NCBI GenBank assembly: GCA_027075825.1
Contig: JALSZZ010000019.1
Location: 1 to 5,825 of the forward strand
Direction of reading: 5' to 3'
Length of the DNA stretch: 5,825 bases
Origin: Mariprofundaceae bacterium
GTDB lineage: Bacteria; Pseudomonadota; Zetaproteobacteria; Mariprofundales; Mariprofundaceae
The position numbers and the translations under genes are program-made. Position 1 is the first letter of the stretch. Every line of letters starts with the position of its first letter. Positions 1-4,882 of the stretch are shown piece by piece. The notes under the pieces were generated by a model, which made no database searches, had not been told where the DNA came from, and saw nothing but the letters and a program-made list of their open reading frames with translations.

Positions 1-539
1 AATGTGGCATTGATGCGGCTATGATGAACCGTTATCCACACCAGTTTTCCGGTGGTCAGCGCCAACGCATTGGCATTGCTCGCGCGCTGGTGGTTGAACC
101 GGATGTGCTGGTGCTGGATGAGCCGGTGTCGGCGCTCGATGTCTCCGTGCAGGCACAGATTCTCAATCTGCTGGCTACCTTGCAGCAAAGCCTGGGACTG
201 GCCTATTTGTTTATTTCGCATGATTTATCGGTGGTGCGCCACATCAGTGATGAGGTGCTGGTGATGTTTGCCGGGCAGGTGGTGGAGCAAGGCCCGGCAG
301 ATGCCATCTTTACTTCACCCTGCCACCCTTACACAGCCAGCCTGCTCAAAGCCATGCCCTTGCAACATCCGTCACAACGCCAGCCGGTCAGTGATGTCAG
401 CAGTAGCGAGGAAAAAACAGCAAGCAACGGCTGCCCTTTTCGCTACCGTTGCCATCAGGCCAGGGAAGATTGCCTGCAAGTCTCCATCCCCCTGCAAAGA
501 ATTCAGCAACAACACTGCCGCTGCCTGCATCCGCTGTGA
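1..539 (+). CDS. Oligopeptide/dipeptide ABC transporter ATP-binding protein (DppF/OppF type), 5' end outside window
   Basis: This is the C-terminal half of a cytoplasmic ATPase that powers a peptide (or nickel/oligosaccharide-like) ABC importer. The reading frame is open to the left edge (first whole codon at 3), so the Walker A region lies outside the window. Visible in order are the ABC signature [14 protein letters not shown] (from base 48), Walker B with catalytic Glu (VLVLDEP, about 105-125), the D-loop SALD, and the switch histidine in FISHD. The family's C-terminal extension follows, with [12 protein letters not shown] and a cysteine-rich tail (GCPFRYRC, then three more Cys). In some Dpp/Opp ATPases that tail has been reported to hold an iron-sulfur cluster. 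The [14 protein letters not shown] context is typical of the DppF/OppF half, but substrate and exact subunit cannot be told from this fragment. It ends with TGA, 98 bases before pgsA. Confidence 0.93.
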   Translation, partial: CGIDAAMMNRYPHQFSGGQRQRIGIARALVVEPDVLVLDEPVSALDVSVQAQILNLLATLQQSLGLAYLFISHDLSVVRHISDEVLVMFAGQVVEQGPADAIFTSPCHPYTASLLKAMPLQHPSQRQPVSDVSSSEEKTASNGCPFRYRCHQAREDCLQVSIPLQRIQQQHCRCLHPL

Positions 540-589
540 GACCGCCACATGCTGCTGGCTGTTCAGGCCGTTTGCATGCAGAGTTCGCC

Positions 590-598
590 GGAGGGGAG
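590..598 (+). promoter_or_regulatory. Strong Shine-Dalgarno of a short leader frame before pgsA
   Basis: GGAGGGGAG is an almost ideal ribosome binding site, 6-9 bases before the ATG at 605. It is placed for the 9-codon leader frame and not for the pgsA ATG at 638, which is about 40 bases away and has no clear Shine-Dalgarno of its own. This is the only strong ribosome entry signal between the ABC ATPase and pgsA. Confidence 0.6.
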
Positions 599-604
599 CT
601 TGCT

Positions 605-634
605 ATGAATACTTGGCAAACAAGCACTGACTGA
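605..634 (+). CDS. Nine-codon leader peptide in frame with pgsA
   Basis: The frame reads MNTWQTSTD and then TGA. It has a strong ribosome binding site (590-598), and its stop lies one codon (TCC) before the pgsA ATG, in the same reading frame. Ribosomes finishing here could restart at 638, so the likely role, if any, is translational coupling. The composition (one Trp, no run of one amino acid) does not suggest a classical attenuator leader. An alternative is that the TGA is a recent mutation or sequencing error and the true pgsA protein begins at 605 with an 11-residue N-terminal extension. The PgsA family normally starts close to the MRW...NQLT segment, which favours 638 as the functional start. 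No known homologue is recognised. Confidence 0.4.
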   Translation: MNTWQTSTD

Positions 635-637
635 TCC

Positions 638-1180
638 ATGCGCTGGACGATTTCCAATCAACTAACGGTTGGCCGCATGATGTTAATTCCATTATTGTTT
701 CTGGCCTTCGAATTTTTACCATCGCCCTGGGGCTATTATGCTTCTGCCGGGATTTTTGCGCTGGCCGCTGCCACGGACTGGCTGGATGGTTACCTGGCGC
801 GCAAACGCGGTGAAGTCACGTCGTTTGGTCGCTTTCTGGATCCGGTGGCAGATAAACTGCTGGTGGCCACCTCGCTGGTCGTACTGGTGGAAGCCTCGCT
901 GGTACCGGGTGTGCTGGCCGCCATTATTATTGGCCGGGAAATCCTGATCGGTGCATTACGCGAATGGCTGGCTGAACAATCGCATATTGTGCATGTCTCC
1001 ATGATGGGGAAGTGGAAAACAGCCGTGCAAATGCTGGCTATTGTGGCGCTGCTCTGGCATCAGCCTGTTGCCTCCCTGCCTGTGCACAGCATTGGCATTG
1101 GCTTGCTGTGGCTTGCTGCGGTTCTTACATTATGGTCAGGTTATCGCTATTTACGGGCCGCCTGGCCAAAGCTGATCTGA
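638..1180 (+). CDS. pgsA: CDP-diacylglycerol--glycerol-3-phosphate 3-phosphatidyltransferase
   Basis: This inner-membrane enzyme makes phosphatidylglycerophosphate from CDP-diacylglycerol and glycerol-3-phosphate, the committed step to phosphatidylglycerol and cardiolipin. The 180-residue length fits the family (about 180). The full CDP-alcohol phosphotransferase motif D-G-x2-A-R-x8-G-x3-D-x3-D is present with D50, G51, A54, R55, G64, D68 and D72, and these aspartates bind metal and catalyse. The N-terminus has the expected NQLTVGRMMLIP helix, followed by several hydrophobic membrane segments (about 16-45, 75-110 and 130-170). The ATG at 638 matches family starts but lacks a clear ribosome binding site. 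Translation may depend on the leader frame at 605-634. The next gene begins 11 bases downstream, so co-transcription is likely. No catalytic residue is missing. Confidence 0.95.
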   Translation: MRWTISNQLTVGRMMLIPLLFLAFEFLPSPWGYYASAGIFALAAATDWLDGYLARKRGEVTSFGRFLDPVADKLLVATSLVVLVEASLVPGVLAAIIIGREILIGALREWLAEQSHIVHVSMMGKWKTAVQMLAIVALLWHQPVASLPVHSIGIGLLWLAAVLTLWSGYRYLRAAWPKLI

Positions 1181-1191
1181 GGTGGGAAAAG

Positions 1192-2115
1192 ATGATCAAA
1201 ATTTTAAGCGGATTATTATTGAGCAGCCTGCTGCTTGCCTGCTCGCCAACGTCGAATACACCTGAGCAGGTATCGACACCGCCTGCGGCAACAACTGCTG
1301 GCAGCCAGCCTGCCGCACTGCCAGCCAATGCCGTGGCGCGCATTGGCGATGATGTGATTACGGAAGCGGACATTGACCGTGAATTTCTGCGTATGCCGGA
1401 ACGTGTACGCAAACTCAAAGATCAGCCTGCCATGCGCAAAAACCTTCTCAACAATATTATCACCCGCCGCATACTGGAGGCAGAAGCAAAACGGCAGGGA
1501 ATTGCTGATGACCCGAAAATCCGGGCGCGCATCGAGCAAACAACCTCCACGATTATTATTCAGGCGCTCAATCAGCGTATGCGCGAACAACAAAAGCCAA
1601 CAGAGCAGGAACTACGCAGCTATTACGAGGCACACCAGAAAAACTATCGCCTGCCCGGCACCTGGAGAGTTCGCCATATCCTGCTGGATAATGAAGCAGA
1701 TGCCAAAGCTGTACTTAAACGCCTGCAGCAAGGGGAGGATTTTGCTGTACTGGCGAAAGCATTGTCAAAAGATGCCTCCAGCCGCGATCGTGGTGGCGAA
1801 TTGCCAGCCCTGCGTCAGGGGCAAATGGGCCCGGCGTTTGATCAGGCGTTGATGGCGCTGGATGCGGCGCATCCCATATCCGGCGTGGTGCATTCACGCA
1901 TGGGGTATCATGTGATTCAATGGCTATCGACGCAGCCTGCCCGTATTCGCAGTTTTGAAGAAGTGCGTCCGCAGTTGACAATGCAGTTGCAACAGCAACG
2001 CTTCCGCGAATGGGTTGAGCAAACCAGGGCGGCGGCAAAGGCAGAAATTCTCAAGCCTGCCTATCGCCTGCCTGACGTTCGTTCGCCAGCACACAACCCT
2101 GGCCAACCGATGTGA
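1192..2115 (+). CDS. Lipoprotein peptidyl-prolyl cis-trans isomerase, parvulin (PpiC/SurA/PrsA-like) family
   Basis: This is a predicted envelope foldase of 307 residues. The start at 1192 is chosen because GGTGGG lies just before it and because it opens directly into a lipoprotein signal ending LLAC, with the lipidated Cys at residue 17. Ser at +2 suggests outer-membrane sorting by the enteric rule. A Pro/Thr/Ala-rich linker (18-47) leads to an N-terminal SurA-like helical region (about 48-155, ARIGDDVITEADID...). A single parvulin domain follows (about 158-247) with the conserved pair H162 (RHILL) and H240 (GYHVI) and the GGELP and GPAFDQAL segments, then a charged C-terminal helix. One parvulin domain with a lipid anchor resembles PrsA or EpsD-type foldases more than two-domain SurA. 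The gene lies 11 bases after pgsA and 13 before the nitroreductase. Its client protein is unknown. Confidence 0.88.
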   Translation: MIKILSGLLLSSLLLACSPTSNTPEQVSTPPAATTAGSQPAALPANAVARIGDDVITEADIDREFLRMPERVRKLKDQPAMRKNLLNNIITRRILEAEAKRQGIADDPKIRARIEQTTSTIIIQALNQRMREQQKPTEQELRSYYEAHQKNYRLPGTWRVRHILLDNEADAKAVLKRLQQGEDFAVLAKALSKDASSRDRGGELPALRQGQMGPAFDQALMALDAAHPISGVVHSRMGYHVIQWLSTQPARIRSFEEVRPQLTMQLQQQRFREWVEQTRAAAKAEILKPAYRLPDVRSPAHNPGQPM

Positions 2116-2128
2116 ACAGGAGAGTCAT

Positions 2129-2749
2129 ATGAGCAAGCATCAGACAAATCCACGCGCTGAAATTGATCAGAACCTCGCAGCCCGCTGGAGTACCCGCGCC
2201 TTTGACCCCCGCCAGGCTGTTAGCCGGGAAGAATTATTATCCTGTCTTGAAGCTGCCCGGTGGGCGCCTAGCTGCTTTGGTGACGAGCCGTGGCGCTTTA
2301 TCGTGGCCGACCGTTTTTCTGACAACGAACTGGACAACTGGAAAAACATTCTGGATACCCTGAGCCAGAAGAACCGGGCATGGGCACAGCATGCCCCCGT
2401 GCTGATCATTGCATGCGCCTGCCAGCAATTCAGGCAGACGGACAGGCCCAACCGCTGGGCAGAGTATGATACCGGGCAGGCTGTGCTGTCACTGTGTCTG
2501 CAGGCAACAGCGCTGGGTCTGGCCACGCATCAGATGGGTGGTTTTGATGAAGAAATGGTGCGAGGCCACTGGGGATTACCAAAATATATTCAGCCGATGA
2601 GCGTTATTGCCCTTGGCCATTATGGTGATGACAGCATTCTCAGCGATGAGGAGCGTGAGCTTGAGCATCAGGCCCGAATACGTCGCCCCATGCATGAAAC
2701 AGTATTTTCCAATCGCTGGAAAAAACCCTATTTCCGCAAGGATGATTAG
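2129..2749 (+). CDS. Nitroreductase-family FMN-dependent oxidoreductase
   Basis: This is a 206-residue protein of the nitroreductase superfamily, cytoplasmic enzymes that usually work as FMN-binding homodimers reducing nitro, quinone or enone-type compounds with NAD(P)H. The evidence is the N-terminal RWSTRAFD FMN/phosphate-binding segment (about 20-27), the EAARWAPSCFGDEPWRFIVA segment typical of the family, and the later helix DTGQAVLSLCLQATALGLAT followed by HQMGGFD. The start at 2129 has AGGAGA a few bases upstream and lies 13 bases after the isomerase stop, in the same gene row. Length is normal for the small family members. The physiological substrate cannot be inferred. The last six codons and stop are duplicated immediately downstream (19-bp tandem repeat). 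The duplication lies outside the frame and leaves the protein intact. Confidence 0.9.
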   Translation: MSKHQTNPRAEIDQNLAARWSTRAFDPRQAVSREELLSCLEAARWAPSCFGDEPWRFIVADRFSDNELDNWKNILDTLSQKNRAWAQHAPVLIIACACQQFRQTDRPNRWAEYDTGQAVLSLCLQATALGLATHQMGGFDEEMVRGHWGLPKYIQPMSVIALGHYGDDSILSDEERELEHQARIRRPMHETVFSNRWKKPYFRKDD

Positions 2750-2768
2750 TTTCCGCAAGGATGATTAG
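2731..2768 (+). repeat. 19-bp perfect tandem duplication of the nitroreductase 3' end
   Basis: TTTCCGCAAGGATGATTAG occurs at 2731-2749 and again at 2750-2768 with no mismatch. The first copy encodes the last codons and stop of the nitroreductase. The second is untranslated because the first stop precedes it. Perfect identity points to a recent slippage or insertion-associated event. Confidence 0.95.
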
Positions 2769-2791
2769 TCTCCCCAAACACGGAGATTTTT
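2769..2791 (+). terminator. Weak intrinsic terminator candidate after the nitroreductase
   Basis: A 5-bp stem (TCTCC at 2769-2773 with GGAGA at 2782-2786) with an 8-base loop is followed directly by TTTTT (2787-2791). The position, 20 bases after the last gene of the row, is right. The stem is short, so termination would be partial. Confidence 0.4.
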
Positions 2792-2812
2792 GCGCCGGAT
2801 GCTGAAACAAGA

Positions 2813-2845
2813 CCCTTCGGGGCCAGAGACCCCTCCTGCAGGGGT
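2813..2845 (+). repeat. Two GC-rich hairpins in intergenic sequence
   Basis: CCC-TTCG-GGG (2813-2822) is a short stem capped by the very stable UUCG tetraloop. ACCCCT (2829-2834) pairs with AGGGGT (2840-2845) over a 5-base loop. Neither has a T-run after it, so these look like part of a repeat cluster and not terminators. Confidence 0.5.
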
Positions 2846-2864
2846 ACTCGCGCCGCAGAAACCC

Positions 2865-2938
2865 CTCCAGACCGCGAACCACGAGATCCCGAATGCAGGA
2901 GCGGTCTCCAGACCGCGAATCACGAGACTCCGAATGCA
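2865..2938 (+). repeat. 41-bp-period repeat, two copies, with a central perfect palindrome (REP-like)
   Basis: Two copies of a 33-bp core, at 2865-2897 and 2906-2938, are identical at 30 of 33 positions and begin CTCCAGACCGCGAA. Between and across them sits GCGGTCT-CC-AGACCGC (2901-2916), a perfect 7-bp inverted repeat. The block is richer in G+C than its right flank and abuts the truncated end of the IS3 transposase remnant at about 2940. It resembles a dispersed palindromic intergenic repeat. Whether other copies exist in the genome cannot be seen here. Confidence 0.7.
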
Positions 2939-2939
2939 A

Positions 2940-3220
2940 TACCAGTAAAAATAACACCGCAAGCTTGCCGTCAGGTTGACAACAGATTCGTACTCCCGAA
3001 TGTAAACTTCTTCATAGTCCGCCACAAACGCCCGACAAAGACATTATCCGCCCGCCGACCCTTGCCATCCATGCTGATCTGAATGCTGTGATCATGCAAT
3101 GTTTTGGTGAATGCCTCGCTGATGTACTGTGATCCCTGATGAATATATCTGGCTTACTGAATATATCTGGCTTACCACACAGTCGGATGGCTTGTTTCAG
3201 GCTAAAGAGGAATCTGGTTT
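2940..3220 (-). pseudogene. Decayed fragment of an IS3-family transposase (OrfB, DDE integrase core)
   Basis: Read on the minus strand, the segment gives the C-terminal half of an IS3-family integrase core: QAIRLCGKPDIF, then QGSQYISEAF, then ISMDGKGRRADNVFVGRLWR. After a frameshift near 3018 it continues YEEVYIREYESVVNL and LRCYFYWY. Family proteins read TDQGSQ and DN-FVERLW at the two later catalytic positions. Here the Asp before QGSQ is lost in the rearranged stretch, and the catalytic Glu codon is GGG (Gly, 3031-3033). An 18-bp tandem duplication (3140-3175) repeats the KPDIF codons and breaks the frame. Homology ends at about 2940, where the palindromic repeats begin, and fades above about 3220. 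No start, no intact ends and no OrfA are present, so the copy cannot move on its own. Confidence 0.85.
3140..3175 (+). repeat. 18-bp perfect tandem duplication inside the transposase remnant
   Basis: TGAATATATCTGGCTTAC occurs at 3140-3157 and 3158-3175 without mismatch. On the minus strand it duplicates the KPDIF codons of the IS3 remnant, just before the catalytic TDQGSQ region. Confidence 0.95.
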
Positions 3221-3326
3221 GCTTGAGTTATTGCAGACGATTACGAAAAGCTGGCTGTCCAACAGCAATGCACCACGCTGGATTAAGCAACTTAAAAAAC
3301 ACAAGCTGATTTCTCAGACAGCCTGA
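3190..3326 (+). other. Unrecognised open stretch between IS3 remnant and MITE-like element
   Basis: On the plus strand an open frame runs to TGA at 3324-3326, reading ...SGLLELLQTITKSWLSNSNA and then PRWIKQLKKHKLISQTA. It looks mildly protein-like (amphipathic, basic end), but its only upstream ATG (3129) lies inside the antisense of the transposase remnant and has no ribosome binding site. It may be the 3' tail of a gene whose front was removed by the insertion events. I recognise no family. The stop codon coincides with the short direct repeat at the left edge of the MITE-like element. Confidence 0.25.
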
Positions 3327-3487
3327 GGAGTCTGTCGGACTTTGGCAAATCTGCTGCGAAAAACCGGATATTGGCCAAATCTTCGCCCTGTTTTTGTTAA
3401 ATAGCGCTGCTACTTACCGCCAACAGGTCGTAAATTTGGCTCAATCCCACTATTTCTCGTGACGATTGCCAAAGTCCGACAGACTCC
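3327..3487. mobile_element. MITE-like element, 161 bp, with 22-23 bp perfect terminal inverted repeats
   Basis: The left end at 3326-3348 is the exact reverse complement of the right end at 3466-3488 (23 bp, beginning AGGAGTCTGTCGG). The symmetric reading gives a 161-bp element starting GGAGTC and ending GACTCC, flanked by TGA on both sides. The longer direct repeat CCTGAG (3322-3327 and 3486-3491) overlaps the tips, so the true target duplication is ambiguous. Inside, shorter copies of the TTTGGC/GCCAAA motif recur (for example GCCAAAT at 3374-3380 against ATTTGGC at 3434-3440). There is no coding capacity. This is the structure of a non-autonomous element mobilised in trans by a full-length insertion sequence with the same ends. 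The IS family cannot be fixed from the ends alone. Confidence 0.85.
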
Positions 3488-3527
3488 TGAGAGTGAAAAT
3501 CAGTTTTTTAAACAACCTTCATTGGCT

Positions 3528-3537
3528 GGGGGGGGGG
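3528..3537 (+). repeat. Ten-G homopolymer upstream of the response regulator
   Basis: Ten consecutive G residues lie about 45 bases upstream of the likely -10 element and 76 bases before the regulator's ATG. Such tracts are prone to slipped-strand length change. Confidence 0.9.
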
Positions 3538-3559
3538 AGGTGTGCCCGGAATATGGAAC

Positions 3560-3588
3560 ATTTCATGTTAACAATTTACGGCTATAGT
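3560..3588 (+). promoter_or_regulatory. Candidate promoter of the BaeR-like regulator
   Basis: TATAGT (3583-3588) is a good -10 hexamer and would start transcription about 20 bases before the ATG. The matching -35 region (around 3560-3566, ATTTCAT) is poor. This would suit an activator-dependent promoter. Confidence 0.45.
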
Positions 3589-3613
3589 GTTTGCAATTCG
3601 GTGGAGGTGTATG

Positions 3614-4285
3614 ATGGACAGATATATTTTGATTGTTGAGGATGAACAACGACTTGCCACGCTGCTTGGTGAGTATTTACAACAGGCAGGGTTCTCAACC
3701 TCATGGCTGCAATCGGGTGAGAGTGTTGTATCACGGGTACGCGAACGTGCCCCTCAGATGGTACTGCTTGATTTGATGTTACCCGGCAAGGATGGATTAA
3801 CGATTTGCCGGGAAATTCGTCAGTTCAGTCAGCTTCCCATCATGATGATTACAGCACGGGTGGAAGAAATTGACCGGCTACTGGGACTTGAACTGGGTGC
3901 GGATGATTATATTTGCAAACCCTTCAGCCCCCGTGAGGTGGTCGCCCGGGTCAAGGCCGTACTGCGCAGAGGGCAGCAAATAAAAGAACAGGAAGAAACG
4001 CCTCTGTTACAGCTTGATCAGGCTGCCTGCACAGCCTCACTGGCGGGTCAGCAGCTTGAGCTGACTGCCGTCGAGTTCCGTTTATTAAGCGCCCTGGCCG
4101 CGCAGCCGGGACGGATTTTCTCGCGAGATCAGCTGATGAGCCATATCTACCGAGATCAGCGCATTGTCTGCGACCGCACCATTGACAGTCATATCAAAAA
4201 GCTGCGCAAAAAACTCGCAGATGCAGCCCCTGATCTGGAGATGATCCATTCGGTGTACGGTGTTGGTTACAAACTGGAGCGCTGA
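3614..4285 (+). CDS. baeR: BaeR-like OmpR/PhoB-family DNA-binding response regulator, no adjacent kinase
   Basis: This is a 223-residue cytoplasmic transcription factor. The N-terminal receiver domain (about 3-118) has the acidic pair E9/D10, the phospho-acceptor D53 (LLDLMLPGKDG), T80 and K102. The run EEIDRLLGLELGADDYICKP followed by SPREVVARVK closely matches enterobacterial BaeR, the envelope-stress regulator of efflux pumps and spy. A winged-helix effector domain (about 130-222) follows, with CDRTIDSHIKKLRKKL as recognition helix and YGVGYKLE as wing. GGAGG at 3603-3607 is 6 bases before the ATG at 3614 and only 3 before the ATG at 3611, so 3614 is preferred. In the classical arrangement baeS lies directly upstream. 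Here IS debris and a MITE occupy that side, and no kinase follows. The BaeR orthology is by recalled sequence similarity. The regulon is not inferable. Confidence 0.9.
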   Translation: MDRYILIVEDEQRLATLLGEYLQQAGFSTSWLQSGESVVSRVRERAPQMVLLDLMLPGKDGLTICREIRQFSQLPIMMITARVEEIDRLLGLELGADDYICKPFSPREVVARVKAVLRRGQQIKEQEETPLLQLDQAACTASLAGQQLELTAVEFRLLSALAAQPGRIFSRDQLMSHIYRDQRIVCDRTIDSHIKKLRKKLADAAPDLEMIHSVYGVGYKLER

Positions 4286-4377
4286 TGACCCAACAGTTCC
4301 CGCCTGCCTCGCTGTCTCGCGACGACTTGCCAACAAGGTGTCGCTATGCAACTGTTCAGCACGGATGTATAATATAA
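4285..4377 (+). CDS. Thirty-codon frame overlapping the baeR stop (TGATG); possible stub of a lost gene
   Basis: The ATG at 4285 shares its A with the regulator's TGA, the classic overlap seen when a histidine kinase follows its regulator. The frame reads MTQQFPPASLSRDDLPTRCR and ends at TAA (4375-4377) after 30 codons. There is no kinase-like or membrane-spanning sequence in it, and the -10 element of the next gene lies within its end. It may be a coincidental frame, or the first codons of a deleted downstream partner. Expression is plausible through coupling, but function is unknown. Confidence 0.25.
   Translation: MTQQFPPASLSRDDLPTRCRYATVQHGCII
4368..4373 (+). promoter_or_regulatory. -10 element for the LprI-like gene
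   Basis: TATAAT is a perfect -10 consensus 20 bases before the ATG at 4393. No good -35 hexamer is found 16-18 bases upstream, which again suggests either an activator or a weak promoter. The gene could also be reached by read-through from the response regulator. Confidence 0.5.
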
Positions 4378-4392
4378 AAGAATAAGGAGAAA

Positions 4393-4833
4393 ATGTTGAA
4401 GAAGATTTGCAGGATGGGATGGCTGAGCGTCATGCTATGGCTGAGTATGAGTTATAATGCCATGGCCGATTCTGAAGTGGTCACGCAGATGACGCTAACA
4501 GACAATGCATGCGACTGGTACAAACAACAGGATGCGGCGCTCAACCAGACCTGGCAGCGCTTGCTGGCAGCGTATGCGCATGAAAAAATTCAGCAAAAAA
4601 GACTTCGCCGGGCACAACGGGCGTGGCTGCGCTTTCGCAATGCCGAGCTGGCGCTGACAGTACCGACGGAGCACAGAAAGGGCAGCGTGGTGGCCATGTG
4701 TCGCTGCATGAAAGCAGGCCGGATGACAGCAGAACGCCAGTCGCAGCTGGCAGCCTTGCTCGCCCCTGAAGAAGGTGATGTCTGCTCGACCGCCGCAGTC
4801 AACTCAGCAGCGACAGATGAGCCTGCCGGATAA
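4393..4833 (+). CDS. Secreted LprI-like (DUF1311 / lysozyme-inhibitor LprI N-terminal domain) protein
   Basis: This is a small predicted periplasmic protein of 146 residues. AAGGAGA (4384-4390) gives a strong ribosome binding site. Residues 1-25 form a Sec signal peptide (basic LKK-CR start, hydrophobic core, AMA cleavage before Asp26). The mature part shows the LprI-type pattern: a Cys near its start (ACDWYKQQDAALNQTW), then the helix LRRAQRAWLRFRNAELA, then CRC and a following MTAERQSQLAALL helix. The Cys residues probably form disulfides. The family is named after mycobacterial LprI, reported to inhibit lysozyme, but most proteobacterial members are uncharacterised, so inhibition here is a guess. 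The last 20 or so residues are low-complexity. It follows the BaeR-like regulator by 107 bases on the same strand and could be one of its targets. It converges on rpmB. Confidence 0.72.
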   Translation: MLKKICRMGWLSVMLWLSMSYNAMADSEVVTQMTLTDNACDWYKQQDAALNQTWQRLLAAYAHEKIQQKRLRRAQRAWLRFRNAELALTVPTEHRKGSVVAMCRCMKAGRMTAERQSQLAALLAPEEGDVCSTAAVNSAATDEPAG

Positions 4834-4834
4834 G

Positions 4835-4882
4835 AACGTTCGGCAGCACTGACAGTTTAAGCCGCCTGTACTGCCGAATGTT
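4835..4882. terminator. Hairpin between the convergent LprI-like and rpmB genes
   Basis: AACGTTCGGCAG (4835-4846) pairs with CTGCCGAATGTT (4871-4882) over 12 bp with one G-U wobble, leaving a 24-base loop. It begins right after the LprI-like stop and overlaps the rpmB stop codon. No T-run follows immediately on either strand (the nearest is TTTTT at 4890-4894 on the plus side), so it is a weak bidirectional terminator or an mRNA 3'-end stabiliser. Confidence 0.45.

Noticed and set aside
1012..1191. A longer start (ATG at 1012) for the isomerase gene
   Set aside because: It overlaps most of the C-terminal third of pgsA in another frame and would bury the lipoprotein signal sequence. The ATG at 1192 has a ribosome binding site and opens directly into the lipobox signal.
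1216..1593. Open frame of 125 codons on the minus strand
   Set aside because: It lies entirely antisense to the well-supported isomerase, and its translation has no recognisable domain.
2865..2938. CRISPR array
   Set aside because: There are only two imperfect copies with an 8-base gap, no spacer-sized unique segments and no cas genes.
2765..3025. Minus-strand frame of 86 codons as an intact gene
   Set aside because: Its first part is the frameshifted tail of the IS3 transposase and the rest translates the palindromic repeats. It is debris and not a gene.
3487..3508. CTGA...TCAG followed by six Ts as a terminator after the MITE
   Set aside because: The stem is only 4 bp and partly belongs to the MITE inverted repeat. 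No gene ends just before it that would need a terminator.
3587..3610. Upstream ATG at 3587 as the start of the response regulator
   Set aside because: It overlaps the likely -10 element, lacks a ribosome binding site and adds residues absent from the receiver-domain fold. GGAGG at 3603-3607 serves 3611/3614.
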